From Pseudomonadota bacterium (lineage in GTDB: Bacteria; Pseudomonadota; Alphaproteobacteria; Paracaedibacterales; CAIULA01), in the NCBI GenBank assembly GCA_021804455.1, contig JAJZHT010000037.1, positions 1-9,733 of the forward strand: DNA of 9,733 nucleotides, written 5' to 3'. A program made the position numbers and the translations under genes. Position 1 is the first letter of the stretch. Each line of letters starts with the position of its first letter. The notes beneath the pieces were generated by a model. It ran no database searches. It saw nothing but the letters and a program-made list of their open reading frames with translations, and was not told the DNA's origin. Below are positions 1 to 6,471 of the stretch, piece by piece.

Positions 1-107
1 GTATTCAAATCAAGCAATTTTACGGTTGCTCCGAATACCACCTTTTCTTCGCAAATTTTAGATACCTCTATAACCTGGGCGCGCGCTATTTTGTCTTCAA
101 GCTCCAT
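1..107 (-). pseudogene. greA: greA fragment (transcription elongation factor GreA, C-terminal part), cut at both ends
   Basis: Read on the minus strand from 107 down to the window edge, the sequence encodes [17 protein letters not shown], then an [14 protein letters not shown] stretch. This is the segment of GreA that joins the end of the N-terminal coiled coil to the C-terminal FKBP-like domain. GreA binds the secondary channel of RNA polymerase and stimulates cleavage of backtracked RNA. The C-terminus lies outside the window. Upstream, the frame gives FLTGKI, a tolerable match to the usual FIEGRI, and then all likeness stops: the conserved GDLSENAEYHAA region and the rest of the coiled coil are absent, and that DNA codes for a dipeptidase on the other strand. 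A protein starting at ATG 107 would lack the coiled coil whose tip acts at the polymerase active site, so I call it a remnant. An assembly join is the alternative. Confidence 0.72.
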
Positions 108-146
108 AATTTTACCCGTCAAAAAATTTATGACAACCCCATTTGT

Positions 147-584
147 TTGGTACACCAAGAAGTTCTGCCTTTATTGGAAAAAGCCATTGATCTAGCAAAA
201 CAACAAAATCTAAGGCTAAAGATTTTTGATGCTTTTCGTCCTCAAGGCGGACAAGAAAAATTATGGTCAATTTGTCCTAATCCTATGTATGTTGCTAATC
301 CTGCCCAGGGTTCTAACCATACCCGAGGAGTCGCCATTGACTTAACATTGATTGATGAAAGGGGTAATGAACTGGACATGGGAACTCCTTTTGATGATTT
401 TACCGATCAATCTCATCATGGAGCCTTCATAAGCCCCCATGCCAATGCCAACAGATATACCCTTTTGGGAATTATGATGTCTGCAGGGTGGGACCTATAT
501 AATAACGAATGGTGGCATTATCAGGCCTTTAACACAAAAAGCTTTCCCCTTATTCAGGAGGCCCACAAGATGATGAAAGCCTAA
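147..584 (+). CDS. ddpX: D-alanyl-D-alanine dipeptidase (peptidase M15D, VanX/DdpX type), 5' end apparently lost
   Basis: This zinc peptidase family cleaves the D-Ala-D-Ala dipeptide, either to recycle cell-wall D-alanine or, in VanX, for vancomycin resistance. All active-site motifs are visible, counting from TTG 147: the Arg of FDAFRPQ (R31, equivalent to VanX Arg71), the zinc ligands H58 and D65 in [13 protein letters not shown], and catalytic E121 with ligand H124 in EWWHYQ. Likeness to the family begins earlier, with [11 protein letters not shown] encoded from about 108 (usual form NFTGKxIY), but no in-frame ATG, GTG or TTG lies between the window edge and 147. No Shine-Dalgarno precedes TTG 147. 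The usual 20-25 residues before NFTG are replaced by DNA antisense to greA. The catalytic core is therefore whole but the start is doubtful; it may be a decaying gene. The isolated setting gives no sign of a van cluster. Confidence 0.75.
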   Translation: MVHQEVLPLLEKAIDLAKQQNLRLKIFDAFRPQGGQEKLWSICPNPMYVANPAQGSNHTRGVAIDLTLIDERGNELDMGTPFDDFTDQSHHGAFISPHANANRYTLLGIMMSAGWDLYNNEWWHYQAFNTKSFPLIQEAHKMMKA

Positions 585-724
585 AGAACGTTTTTATGAT
601 AATAGTGATAAAAAATAAAAATTTAATGTTTTCTTAAAAAATTTCGTATAAACTTGGACTCAGATCCACCCCGTAAAGGGGGAGACGAGTGAAGTTTATT
701 TCAACTAAGGGAGTTACCTCTATT

Positions 725-1060
725 ATGAAGAAAGTATTTTTGCCAACCGCTTTGGCTCTTTTTCTTGCAACCGGATTAATCGCTGCAGAAGATAAAAAAA
801 CGGAAACCACAACACCTGCGGCCGCTGAAAAAACTACAGCCTCTGCCGAAGAAACGAAAAAACCTGAAGCGGCAACATCGACTGAGCATGCTACAGAACA
901 CAAAGCTGATGACAAAAAAGCAGACACAAAACCTGCAACCGCGGTAAAACATCACCGTCACCATCACCACAGCCATGTTGATATCAAAACAGCCAATGAA
1001 CTGACTGAAAAATTGAACAAAATGACATGCCCTATTAACATGCCTGCTCCCGCTGCGTAA
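725..1060 (+). CDS. small exported histidine-rich, Ala/Lys/Thr/Glu-rich protein of unknown function
   Basis: I do not recognise a family. From ATG 725 the product is 111 residues: a clear signal peptide (MKKVFLPTALALFLATGLIA, cleavage probably before AEDKK), then about 60 residues of low-complexity sequence rich in Ala, Lys, Thr, Glu and Asp, then a histidine cluster HHRHHHHSH, and a short C-terminal segment VDIKTANELTEKLNKMTC that could form a helix. The single Cys sits near the end. The start at 725 has an AAGGGAG ribosome site at 707-713, and the signal peptide begins exactly there. A GTG at 689 in the same frame, preceded by AGGGGGAGA, would add 12 residues ahead of the signal peptide and is less likely. 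The His cluster suggests binding of divalent metal (Ni, Zn, Cu) in the periplasm, an inference only. The gene stands alone, followed by a strong terminator. Confidence 0.65.
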   Translation: MKKVFLPTALALFLATGLIAAEDKKTETTTPAAAEKTTASAEETKKPEAATSTEHATEHKADDKKADTKPATAVKHHRHHHHSHVDIKTANELTEKLNKMTCPINMPAPAA

Positions 1061-1083
1061 GGATATATCCGACCCAGAATGTT

Positions 1084-1114
1084 AAAAGCCCAAGGTACCC
1101 TTGGGCTTTTTTTA
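1084..1114 (+). terminator. Rho-independent terminator of the histidine-rich protein gene
   Basis: A 12-bp perfect stem (AAAAGCCCAAGG at 1084-1095 with CCTTGGGCTTTT at 1099-1110, loop TAC) runs into a T tract up to 1113, 24 nt after the stop codon. It separates the histidine-rich gene from the tRNA-Arg. Confidence 0.9.
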
Positions 1115-1132
1115 TTTTTAGCAATAAAGAGG

Positions 1133-1161
1133 TTGCAACAAACGGCAATATTGATTATTAA
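1133..1161 (+). promoter_or_regulatory. sigma70-type promoter for tRNA-Arg
   Basis: TTGCAA (1133-1138), a 17-bp spacer and TATTAA (1156-1161) lie 14 nt before the tRNA 5' end. Position and spacing fit a dedicated tRNA promoter; it starts after the preceding terminator. Confidence 0.5.
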
Positions 1162-1175
1162 TAAAGGCACTTCAA

Positions 1176-1252
1176 GCGCCCGTAGCTCAATTGGATAGAG
1201 CGTCAGACTACGGATCTGAAGGTTAGGAGTTCGACTCTTCTCGGGCGCGCCA
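1176..1252 (+). tRNA. tRNA-Arg (anticodon ACG)
   Basis: The cloverleaf folds completely: acceptor GCGCCCG (1176-1182) pairs with CGGGCGC (1242-1248); D arm GCTC/GAGC; anticodon stem TCAGA (1203-1207) with TCTGA (1215-1219) around the loop CTACGGA, with anticodon ACG at 1210-1212; T stem AGGAG/CTTCT around TTCGACT. Discriminator G and CCA (1250-1252) are encoded. The ACG anticodon is the one whose A34 is normally edited to inosine by TadA, so it would read CGU, CGC and CGA. The recR stop lies 21 nt beyond, on the other strand. Confidence 0.96.
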
Positions 1253-1273
1253 AGGAAATCCTTGTTTTTCTGG

Positions 1274-1867
1274 TTATACTTGTCGACGTTCTGAAAAAGC
1301 GGCCGATAAAGTTCCCTCATCTAGATAGTCAAGTTCTCCCCCTATGGGAATGCCATGCGCCAAACTGGATATTTTAACTCCATAAGCTTGTAGATGATCC
1401 ACCAAGTAATGAAGGGTTGTCTGCCCCTCTACCGTTGCATTCAAGGCTAAAATAACCTCCTTAATATGTCCATCTTGCAGCCGCTTTAAAAGAGAATCGA
1501 TAGCTAAATTTTCAGGTCGTATATGATCAAGAGCCGATAACAACCCTCCTAAAACATGATATTTTCCCTTAAAAATCTGTGACCGTTCCATGGCCCATAA
1601 ATCAGCCACATCCGCTAAAACACACAAAGAGTGAAGATCACGTTTGGTATCCTGACAAATTGAACAAGGGTCTATGGTATCCAAACTGTGACAAATCGAA
1701 CATTGTTTAATCCTTTGATCAACGGTTTGTAAAGATTCGACCAAAGGCCTTAACAATAAATCGCGTTTCTTTAAAAGGTGAAGAACAACCCGACGCCCTG
1801 ATCTTGGACCTAAACCAGGCAAACGGCTAAATAACTGAATAATACGCTGAATTTCGGGGCTGTCCAT
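1274..1867 (-). CDS. recR: recombination mediator protein RecR
   Basis: RecR works with RecO (and RecF) to load RecA on single-stranded DNA covered by SSB, in gap repair. The 197-residue length is normal. Visible in order: an N-terminal helix-hairpin-helix (LPGLGPRSGRR, about residues 16-26); the four-cysteine zinc finger (Cys 56, 59, 68 and 71 in CSICHSLDTIDPCSIC); the Toprim domain from about residue 80, with CVLADVADLWAME; and the C-terminal LAHGIPIGGELDYLDEGTL signature. In many bacteria recR follows dnaX and ybaB; here it follows radC with a gap of only 14 nt, so the two are probably one transcript. The ATG at 1867 has no good Shine-Dalgarno, which suggests translation coupled to radC. 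Confidence 0.97.
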   Translation of the reverse strand: MDSPEIQRIIQLFSRLPGLGPRSGRRVVLHLLKKRDLLLRPLVESLQTVDQRIKQCSICHSLDTIDPCSICQDTKRDLHSLCVLADVADLWAMERSQIFKGKYHVLGGLLSALDHIRPENLAIDSLLKRLQDGHIKEVILALNATVEGQTTLHYLVDHLQAYGVKISSLAHGIPIGGELDYLDEGTLSAAFSERRQV

Positions 1868-1881
1868 AAAGTGTACTTTGA

Positions 1882-2562
1882 CTATTCGATGAATCCCATT
1901 GATCTTAGTGAAACATGACGACCTTTGCCAATAATTAAATGGTCATAAAGTTGAATCCCTAACGATAGAGCAGCCTGGTAAACATGACGGGTTAAATCAA
2001 TATCAGAACGAGAGGGCGTTGGATCCCCTGTGGGATGGTTATGCACCATAATGATCGCAGACGCCCCCAAATCAAGAGCCCGTTTTACAATTTCGCGAGG
2101 ATAAGCGGGCGTATGATCAACGGTTCCTACTTGCTGAACCTCTGCCGCAATCAGTTGATTTTTTTTATCTAAAAATAACAAACGAAGTTGTTCTCGCATA
2201 TTATAGGACATGTGCATTTGACAATACTCTAAAACCTGTTGCCAATTTGCTAAAACAGGCCTTTGAAGAAGGGCTTGTTTCAGAGTTCGCTGCAATAAAG
2301 CCTGATAAACTTTTAAAGCATGACTTACCGATGGCCCCGCCCCTTTAATTTCCTGAATCAATTTTTCGTCAGCCTCAATCAAAGCTTCAAAATTGCCAAA
2401 ACGCTTTAATAAGTCTTTAGCAAGAGGCTTAACGTCCCCTCGGGGAAGAACTAAGTATAAAAAAAGCTCTAATAATTCGTAATCAGCACAAGCATCCGCA
2501 CCTGCTTTTTGAAAACGTTGCCTTAAGCGTTGGCGATGCCCATGATAATGTGGCTTGTTCAT
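1882..2562 (-). CDS. radC: RadC family protein (JAB1/MPN domain, UPF0758)
   Basis: The 226-residue protein has the usual RadC layout: an N-terminal helical part with a helix-hairpin-helix-like segment (EIKGAGPSVSHALK, about 71-84) and a C-terminal JAB1/MPN metalloprotease-like domain. The JAMM motif is intact in HNHPTGDPTPSRSD: H174, H176 and D187 should bind zinc, and E157 in PREIVKRAL is the likely catalytic glutamate. The biochemical role of RadC is not settled; the old link to DNA repair was later disputed, and the family is often found with mobile elements, though nothing mobile is seen here. It precedes recR by 14 nt. No clear Shine-Dalgarno is seen before ATG 2562. Confidence 0.95.
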   Translation of the reverse strand: MNKPHYHGHRQRLRQRFQKAGADACADYELLELFLYLVLPRGDVKPLAKDLLKRFGNFEALIEADEKLIQEIKGAGPSVSHALKVYQALLQRTLKQALLQRPVLANWQQVLEYCQMHMSYNMREQLRLLFLDKKNQLIAAEVQQVGTVDHTPAYPREIVKRALDLGASAIIMVHNHPTGDPTPSRSDIDLTRHVYQAALSLGIQLYDHLIIGKGRHVSLRSMGFIE

Positions 2563-2575
2563 GGCTTTGGTTGAG

Positions 2576-2605
2576 AAGGGTAAGCAACCATCAAATTTTA
2601 CCCTT
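2576..2605. promoter_or_regulatory. inverted repeat in the radC / ZIP-like divergent region (possible operator)
   Basis: AAGGGTAA (2576-2583) and TTACCCTT (2598-2605) form a perfect 8-bp inverted repeat with a 14-nt centre. It lies just upstream of the radC start and would be in the radC leader or promoter. It has no T tract, so a protein site or RNA hairpin is likelier than a terminator. Confidence 0.4.
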
Positions 2606-2620
2606 TATAATAAAAATAAA

Positions 2621-2640
2621 TTTACTATAATATTAGTAAA
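2621..2640 (+). promoter_or_regulatory. promoter -10 box inside a palindrome, ahead of the ZIP-like/channel pair
   Basis: TTTACTA (2621-2627) and TAGTAAA (2634-2640) are perfect 7-bp arms around TAATAT. A consensus TATAAT (2626-2631) sits in the middle and, read as a -10 box for the plus strand, would start RNA near 2638, about 14 nt before ATG 2652. The -35 region is weak (TTTATA near 2604). A dyad over the -10 box is a typical arrangement for a repressor site. Confidence 0.45.
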
Positions 2641-2651
2641 ATACAAACATA

Positions 2652-3506
2652 ATGGCAAAGATTCCTATGTCATTGATTTTAACTTTTGGGAATTTAAATT
2701 TAAATTCGGATCATTTTTCCCTGGTCGGGAGTATGAGGCACGAAACAGAAGTGGCGCTGGTCAGCGGATTTTGTTCCTTGCTTTTACTCCTCATCCACTG
2801 GATAGTCCCAAAACTAAGAAAAATGGACTATTTCAACGATGCTATTTTAAATTCGATTGGTGGAGGTCTTGCCTTAGGATACGTTTTTTTACACGCTATC
2901 CCAAGTTTTATTCACAACATTCCTTTTCTAAAATCACAGGCAACCAGTCAGTTCTTGCATAACGAAAAAAACCTTTTGTTTATTGTCTTTATGTTTGTCT
3001 TGGCAGGATTTTGTGTCTTATATGCCCTAGAAAAATTAGCTCATGACTATACCAGACAAGGAAAGGAATCAAACGCGGTTTTATACCTTAGCAACATCGG
3101 TGTGATGACTTATCTAAGCTTCTCGATCACAGCCATCATGCCCGCAATTGGCCACGAAAATATTTATAGTCTGCTTTTGTTTACATTCATTATGGGATTT
3201 CATTTCGTTCTAGAAGATCACGCTCTTACCCATCATTTTCCCACCCGCTTTACCCATTGGGGACGTTATACCATCATGCTTGGAGTCTTAGGAGGGTGGA
3301 TCTATGGGGCCTGTTCTCAGGAAACTTTCCCAACTTTCACAACCGTCTTTATGAATGCTTTTCTGGCCGGCGGACTTATTATTTCAACAACCAAAACAGA
3401 ATTTACTCTCTTAGAAGGAAAATCTCATTTTCCAACTTTTTTAGCCAGTCTTATTACGAAAACCGTCGTTGTATTCATTATGTTACTTTTGGAAAACATT
3501 GGATAA
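2652..3506 (+). CDS. polytopic inner-membrane protein, distant ZIP-type metal transporter candidate
   Basis: The 284-residue protein shows about eight hydrophobic segments (roughly 34-52, 66-86, 107-125, 145-165, 170-188, 206-221, 230-247 and 262-283), the number found in ZIP (ZRT/IRT-like) divalent-cation carriers. ZIP-like features: a Gly-rich second segment ending in FLHAIPSF (H81, P84), a histidine- and acid-bearing segment HFVLEDHALTHHF (184-196), and NAFLAGGLIIS in the seventh segment, like the AFxAG stretch of ZIPs. The canonical HNxxEG and HExPH metal motifs are not present in standard form, so transport and substrate are unproven. ATG 2652 has no Shine-Dalgarno; ATG 2667 in frame is an alternative. 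The stop is 21 nt before the channel gene, so they are probably co-transcribed. Confidence 0.5.
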   Translation: MAKIPMSLILTFGNLNLNSDHFSLVGSMRHETEVALVSGFCSLLLLLIHWIVPKLRKMDYFNDAILNSIGGGLALGYVFLHAIPSFIHNIPFLKSQATSQFLHNEKNLLFIVFMFVLAGFCVLYALEKLAHDYTRQGKESNAVLYLSNIGVMTYLSFSITAIMPAIGHENIYSLLLFTFIMGFHFVLEDHALTHHFPTRFTHWGRYTIMLGVLGGWIYGACSQETFPTFTTVFMNAFLAGGLIISTTKTEFTLLEGKSHFPTFLASLITKTVVVFIMLLLENIG

Positions 3507-3519
3507 GTTGGGTGAAGAA

Positions 3520-3527
3520 AGGTGATC
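3520..3527 (+). promoter_or_regulatory. ribosome binding site that decides the channel gene start
   Basis: AGGTGATC matches eight bases of the complement of the usual 16S rRNA 3' end and directly precedes ATG 3528, with ATG 3531 next. It overlaps the in-frame GTG at 3522, which therefore is unlikely to be the start. Confidence 0.6.
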
Positions 3528-4325
3528 ATGATGCTAGCGCGCGATAATAAATTAGAACAATTCTTTGAAAGCGACAAAGGACATGAAGTCTTAGGCTTCT
3601 TGATTCTCTTAAATGCCATTATCTTAGGTTTAGAAACGTTTTCAAACATTTATGCTTCCCCTTTCTTTCCTTTTCTTGAAATCCTGGACAAAACAATTCT
3701 AGGTGTCTTTGTTGTTGAACTTGGTTTAAGAATCTATGCCAGCGGGTGGCGGTTTTTTAAGCAAGGTTGGAACTTGTTTGACGCCTTTATTATCTTAATT
3801 TCTGTGGCCCCTTTTGCCCATGGTTTATCCTCTCTGCGATCTTTACGGATTTTGCGTGTGATGAGATTGGTCTCTTTATTTCCGAATATGAGAATCGTCG
3901 TCTCAGCTTTGGTTAACGCTGTTCCAGGTATTTTAAGTGTTGCCAGTATTCTTTTGCTTTCTTTTTATGTCGCCTCAATTGTTGCGTTTAATCTTTTTCA
4001 TCAAGATAGTTTTGAACATTTTGGAAGTTTAAAAAGAACTATGTTTACCTTATTTCAATTGATGCTGGGGGACGACTGGGGTTCAACGGTTCGCCCTCTT
4101 TTGGATCACCATCCTTATGGGTATCTCTTCTTTATCCCCTTTATGCTTTTCATGACCTTTACCATTTTAAACCTCTTTTTTGGTTTAATTGTAAACTCTA
4201 TGCAAAACGCAGCCGAAGCGGAAAATAATTCCCCTGCGACAACAGACCCTTTAGAAAACTTACAAACTGAAATAATAGCCATCAAGAAACAGCTTGATGA
4301 TATCAAAACGCTTATAAAACGGTGA
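3528..4325 (+). CDS. voltage-gated cation channel, bacterial Nav (NaChBac/NavAb) type
   Basis: A single 6-TM ion transport domain (PF00520 type), which in this family works as a homotetramer. Numbering from GTG 3522 (265 residues if started at 3528): S1 about 23-40, S2 about 56-73 with E66, S3 WNLFDAFIILIS with D87, and S4 SLRSLRILRVMRLV with arginines every third residue at 106, 109, 112 and 115, the classic voltage sensor. The S4-S5 linker and S5 run to about 160; the pore follows with filter LGDDWGS (182-188); S6 is about 201-226; a C-terminal coiled coil (LQTEIIAIKKQLDDIKTLIK, 247-266) is like the four-helix bundle of BacNav channels. The filter differs from the sodium type (TLESWSM) and has the DDW of the engineered calcium-selective CavAb (TLDDWSD), so selectivity cannot be assumed. 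It lies 21 nt behind the ZIP-like gene. Confidence 0.9.
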   Translation: MMLARDNKLEQFFESDKGHEVLGFLILLNAIILGLETFSNIYASPFFPFLEILDKTILGVFVVELGLRIYASGWRFFKQGWNLFDAFIILISVAPFAHGLSSLRSLRILRVMRLVSLFPNMRIVVSALVNAVPGILSVASILLLSFYVASIVAFNLFHQDSFEHFGSLKRTMFTLFQLMLGDDWGSTVRPLLDHHPYGYLFFIPFMLFMTFTILNLFFGLIVNSMQNAAEAENNSPATTDPLENLQTEIIAIKKQLDDIKTLIKR

Positions 4326-4331
4326 CCTCCT

Positions 4332-4360
4332 CTAGGTGAGATTTTTAAATCTCTACCTAG
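4332..4360. terminator. hairpin between the convergent channel and clpX genes, possible bidirectional terminator
   Basis: CTAGGTGAGATTT (4332-4344) pairs with AAATCTCTACCTAG (4347-4360) with one bulged base. It starts 6 nt after the channel stop and ends 36 nt before the clpX stop. Neither side has a strong T tract (TAGAAAAATT follows on plus), so its role as terminator is likely from position but not from sequence alone. Confidence 0.5.
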
Positions 4361-4396
4361 TAGAAAAATTCCATATTGAAAAAGATGGGAATGGTT

Positions 4397-5656
4397 TTAA
4401 GCGGTTTGTTCACTTAATTTTTTTGCATGGATTTTAAGAGGGATGTCTTGGTTTTCAACCACACCTTTATCAATGATAACCTCTTCAACGTCCTTGTAAG
4501 AAGGCAACTCAAACATAGTATCCAATAAAATTTGTTCCATAATGGAACGAAGCCCTCTTGCCCCTGTCTTGCGGCCAATGGCCTTTACAGCAATTGCTGA
4601 CAGGGCGTCATCAGTAATCGTTAATTGGGTGTTTTCCATTTCAAACAAACGTCGATATTGTTTAACCAAAGCATTTTTAGGTTTGGTTAAAATGTCAATT
4701 AATGCGGCTTGATCTAAATCTCCCAAGGTTGCAATCACTGGCAAACGACCAATAAATTCAGGGATAAGGCCGAATTTCAACAAATCTTCGGGCTCTACCT
4801 CTCTTAAGATGTCGCCCGTTGGCCGTTCATCCGGCCCTTTAACTTCAGCTCCAAACCCAATACCAGCTCCTTTGCCCCTGGCTGAAATGATTTTCTCCAA
4901 ACCGGCAAACGCTCCTCCGCAAATAAATAAAATATTGGTGGTATCAACCTGCAAAAATTCCTGTTGGGGATGCTTACGCCCTCCCTGCGGAGGAACAGAA
5001 GCAACAGTACCCTCCATAATTTTCAAAAGGGCCTGTTGGACACCTTCTCCCGAAACATCTCGGGTAATCGATGGATTGTCAGATTTGCGGGAGATTTTAT
5101 CGACTTCGTCAATATAAACAATACCGCGCTGCGCTCTTTCAACATTATAATCCGCCGCTTGCAATAATTTGAGAATAATGTTTTCAACGTCCTCTCCTAC
5201 ATAACCAGCTTCGGTTAATGTTGTGGCATCCGCCATTGTGAAAGGAACATCTATAATGCGGGCCAATGTTTGAGCCAGCAGAGTCTTACCGCTTCCTGTA
5301 GGACCAATGAGCAAGATATTTGACTTGGCGATTTCAACCTCGGCCCCCTTGCGACCATCGGCTAAACGTTTATAATGGTTATGAACCGCAACAGATAATA
5401 CCTTTTTGGCGTATTTCTGACCAATAACGTAATCTTCTAAAACACTGAAAATTTCCTCAGGTGTGGGAACCCCTTCCTGAGAAGAAACACGACCTGATTG
5501 ATTTTCCTCACGGATAATATCCGTGCATAAATCAACACATTCATCACAGATAAAGACCGTAGGTCCTGCAATTAATTTACGGACTTCGTGTTGGCTTTTT
5601 CCACAGAAAGAACAATATAAAGTATTTTGGCTTTCGCCACCAGTAGGCTTGCTCAT
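4397..5656 (-). CDS. clpX: ClpX, ATP-dependent unfoldase subunit of the ClpXP protease
   Basis: ClpX is the hexameric AAA+ ring that recognises, unfolds and feeds substrates to ClpP in the cytoplasm. All parts are present in 419 residues: the N-terminal zinc-binding domain with C15, C18, C37 and C40 (CSFCGK...CDEC); Walker A GPTGSGKT (118-125); pore-1 loop GYVG (151-154); Walker [10 protein letters not shown] (180-188); the RKH motif (227-229); the ClpP-docking IGF loop (266-268); and sensor 2 in the [13 protein letters not shown] region. It lies third after tig and clpP but is set off by 170 nt, which may hold its own promoter. The site before the ATG (AAGTGAG, spacer 6) is only moderate. 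lon, a frequent next neighbour, is absent here: the gene ends against the convergent channel gene. Confidence 0.99.
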   Translation of the reverse strand: MSKPTGGESQNTLYCSFCGKSQHEVRKLIAGPTVFICDECVDLCTDIIREENQSGRVSSQEGVPTPEEIFSVLEDYVIGQKYAKKVLSVAVHNHYKRLADGRKGAEVEIAKSNILLIGPTGSGKTLLAQTLARIIDVPFTMADATTLTEAGYVGEDVENIILKLLQAADYNVERAQRGIVYIDEVDKISRKSDNPSITRDVSGEGVQQALLKIMEGTVASVPPQGGRKHPQQEFLQVDTTNILFICGGAFAGLEKIISARGKGAGIGFGAEVKGPDERPTGDILREVEPEDLLKFGLIPEFIGRLPVIATLGDLDQAALIDILTKPKNALVKQYRRLFEMENTQLTITDDALSAIAVKAIGRKTGARGLRSIMEQILLDTMFELPSYKDVEEVIIDKGVVENQDIPLKIHAKKLSEQTA

Positions 5657-5686
5657 ACAGGTCTCACTTTAAAGTTTGATTAACAA

Positions 5687-5733
5687 AAGCACGCTTAGGA
5701 CTTAACACCCCATTAAAAGACCACCACGTGCTT
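5687..5733 (-). repeat. inverted repeat in the clpX leader
   Basis: AAGCACG (5687-5693) and CGTGCTT (5727-5733) are perfect 7-bp inverted copies 33 nt apart, within the untranslated stretch between clpP and clpX. It could fold in the clpX leader RNA. On the minus strand it is followed only by TTTTG, so it is a poor terminator. Confidence 0.3.
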
Positions 5734-5763
5734 CTCTTTTTTTCTTTTTCCAGTATGAATTGG

Positions 5764-5792
5764 AAAATATCAAAAAAGTGTTAATTTTTCAA
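5764..5792 (-). promoter_or_regulatory. possible clpX promoter
   Basis: On the minus strand, TTGAAA (5792-5787), a 17-bp spacer and TATTTT (5769-5764) lie about 108 nt before the clpX ATG. This would let clpX be made apart from tig-clpP. The region is AT-rich, so chance matches are easy. Confidence 0.35.
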
Positions 5793-5826
5793 TTAAGGGA
5801 TCTTTTCCTTCTAATCCCTTTCCTCC

Positions 5827-6471
5827 CTAAACAGGACGCTGGACAACCACGTGGTCAACGATCCCAAAATCTTTTGCCTCTTGTGCCGACATAAAATAAT
5901 CACGATCGACGGCTTCTTCAATTTCTTTTAGATTCTTCCCTGTGCGCTCAGCATAAATTTTATTAAGACGAGCCCGAATCTTTAAAATCTCACGGGCTTG
6001 AATCTCAATATCAGAAGCCTGTCCCTGAGCCCCGCCAGCAGGTTGATGAATCATTACCCGGGCATTTTCCAGGCAGTATCTCTTTCCTTTAGTACCAGCC
6101 GCCAATAAAAACGATCCCGCTGAACATGCTTGGCCTAAACATATCGTGGATACATCACACTTGATATAATTCATGGTATCAAAAATGGACAAACAAGCTG
6201 TCACAACTCCACCGGGAGAGTTAATATACAAAGAAACATCCTTGTTAGGATTTTCAGCCTCTAAAAATAAAAGCTGGGCACAAATAAGGGCCGCCATCTC
6301 ATCATAAATCTGTCCAGTTAGAAAAATAATTCTTTCTTTTAAAAGACGAGAATAGATATCGTACGCTCGCTCACCACGTCCCGTTTGTTCAACAACCATG
6401 GGAACAAGATTGGCCATTTCGAGCCTTGGATTCGATATTTGGGTCAAGGGGTAATGGAAATTTACTGTCAT
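5827..6471 (-). CDS. clpP: ClpP, serine protease subunit of Clp proteases
   Basis: ClpP forms the two-ring, 14-subunit peptidase chamber that partners ClpX (and ClpA where present). The catalytic triad is visible in the 214-residue protein: S117 in GQACSAGS, H142 in [10 protein letters not shown], and D191 in [11 protein letters not shown]. The handle helix [20 protein letters not shown] also fits. The first 20 or so residues may include a self-cleaved propeptide, as in other ClpPs. The start codon overlaps the tig stop as ATGA (6468-6471). A GGAGGGAG ribosome site inside the last tig codons (6479-6486) lies 7-10 nt upstream, so tig and clpP are translationally coupled and co-transcribed. Confidence 0.99.
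   Translation of the reverse strand: MTVNFHYPLTQISNPRLEMANLVPMVVEQTGRGERAYDIYSRLLKERIIFLTGQIYDEMAALICAQLLFLEAENPNKDVSLYINSPGGVVTACLSIFDTMNYIKCDVSTICLGQACSAGSFLLAAGTKGKRYCLENARVMIHQPAGGAQGQASDIEIQAREILKIRARLNKIYAERTGKNLKEIEEAVDRDYFMSAQEAKDFGIVDHVVVQRPV

Noticed and set aside
3..146. Open plus-strand frame upstream of the dipeptidase, continuing to the window edge
   Set aside because: Before about 108 it does not resemble the dipeptidase family and is antisense to unmistakable GreA sequence, so the open frame is chance.
147..584. Vancomycin resistance (vanX) reading of the dipeptidase
   Set aside because: No vanH, vanA or vanRS genes are nearby, the sequence resembles DdpX-type homologues at least as well, and Gram-negative cells do not need it.
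669..682. CCCC-GTAAA-GGGG hairpin before the histidine-rich gene, considered as a riboswitch or translation control
   Set aside because: The 4-bp stem is too short to claim and leaves the AAGGGAG ribosome site at 707 free.
634..976. Two minus-strand ORFs opposite the histidine-rich gene
   Set aside because: They are low-complexity shadows of the Ala/Lys-rich plus-strand gene, which has a signal peptide, ribosome site and terminator.
964..1320. Minus-strand ORF of 118 codons over the tRNA-Arg
   Set aside because: It is antisense to the tRNA and to the histidine-rich gene; the EKSRTPNLQIRSLT type of peptide is a well-known false product of tRNA antisense reading.
2555..2962. Plus-strand ORF of 135 codons overlapping the start of the ZIP-like gene
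   Set aside because: It is in another frame, has no recognisable domain, and overlaps the promoter and the hydrophobic segments of the better-supported gene.
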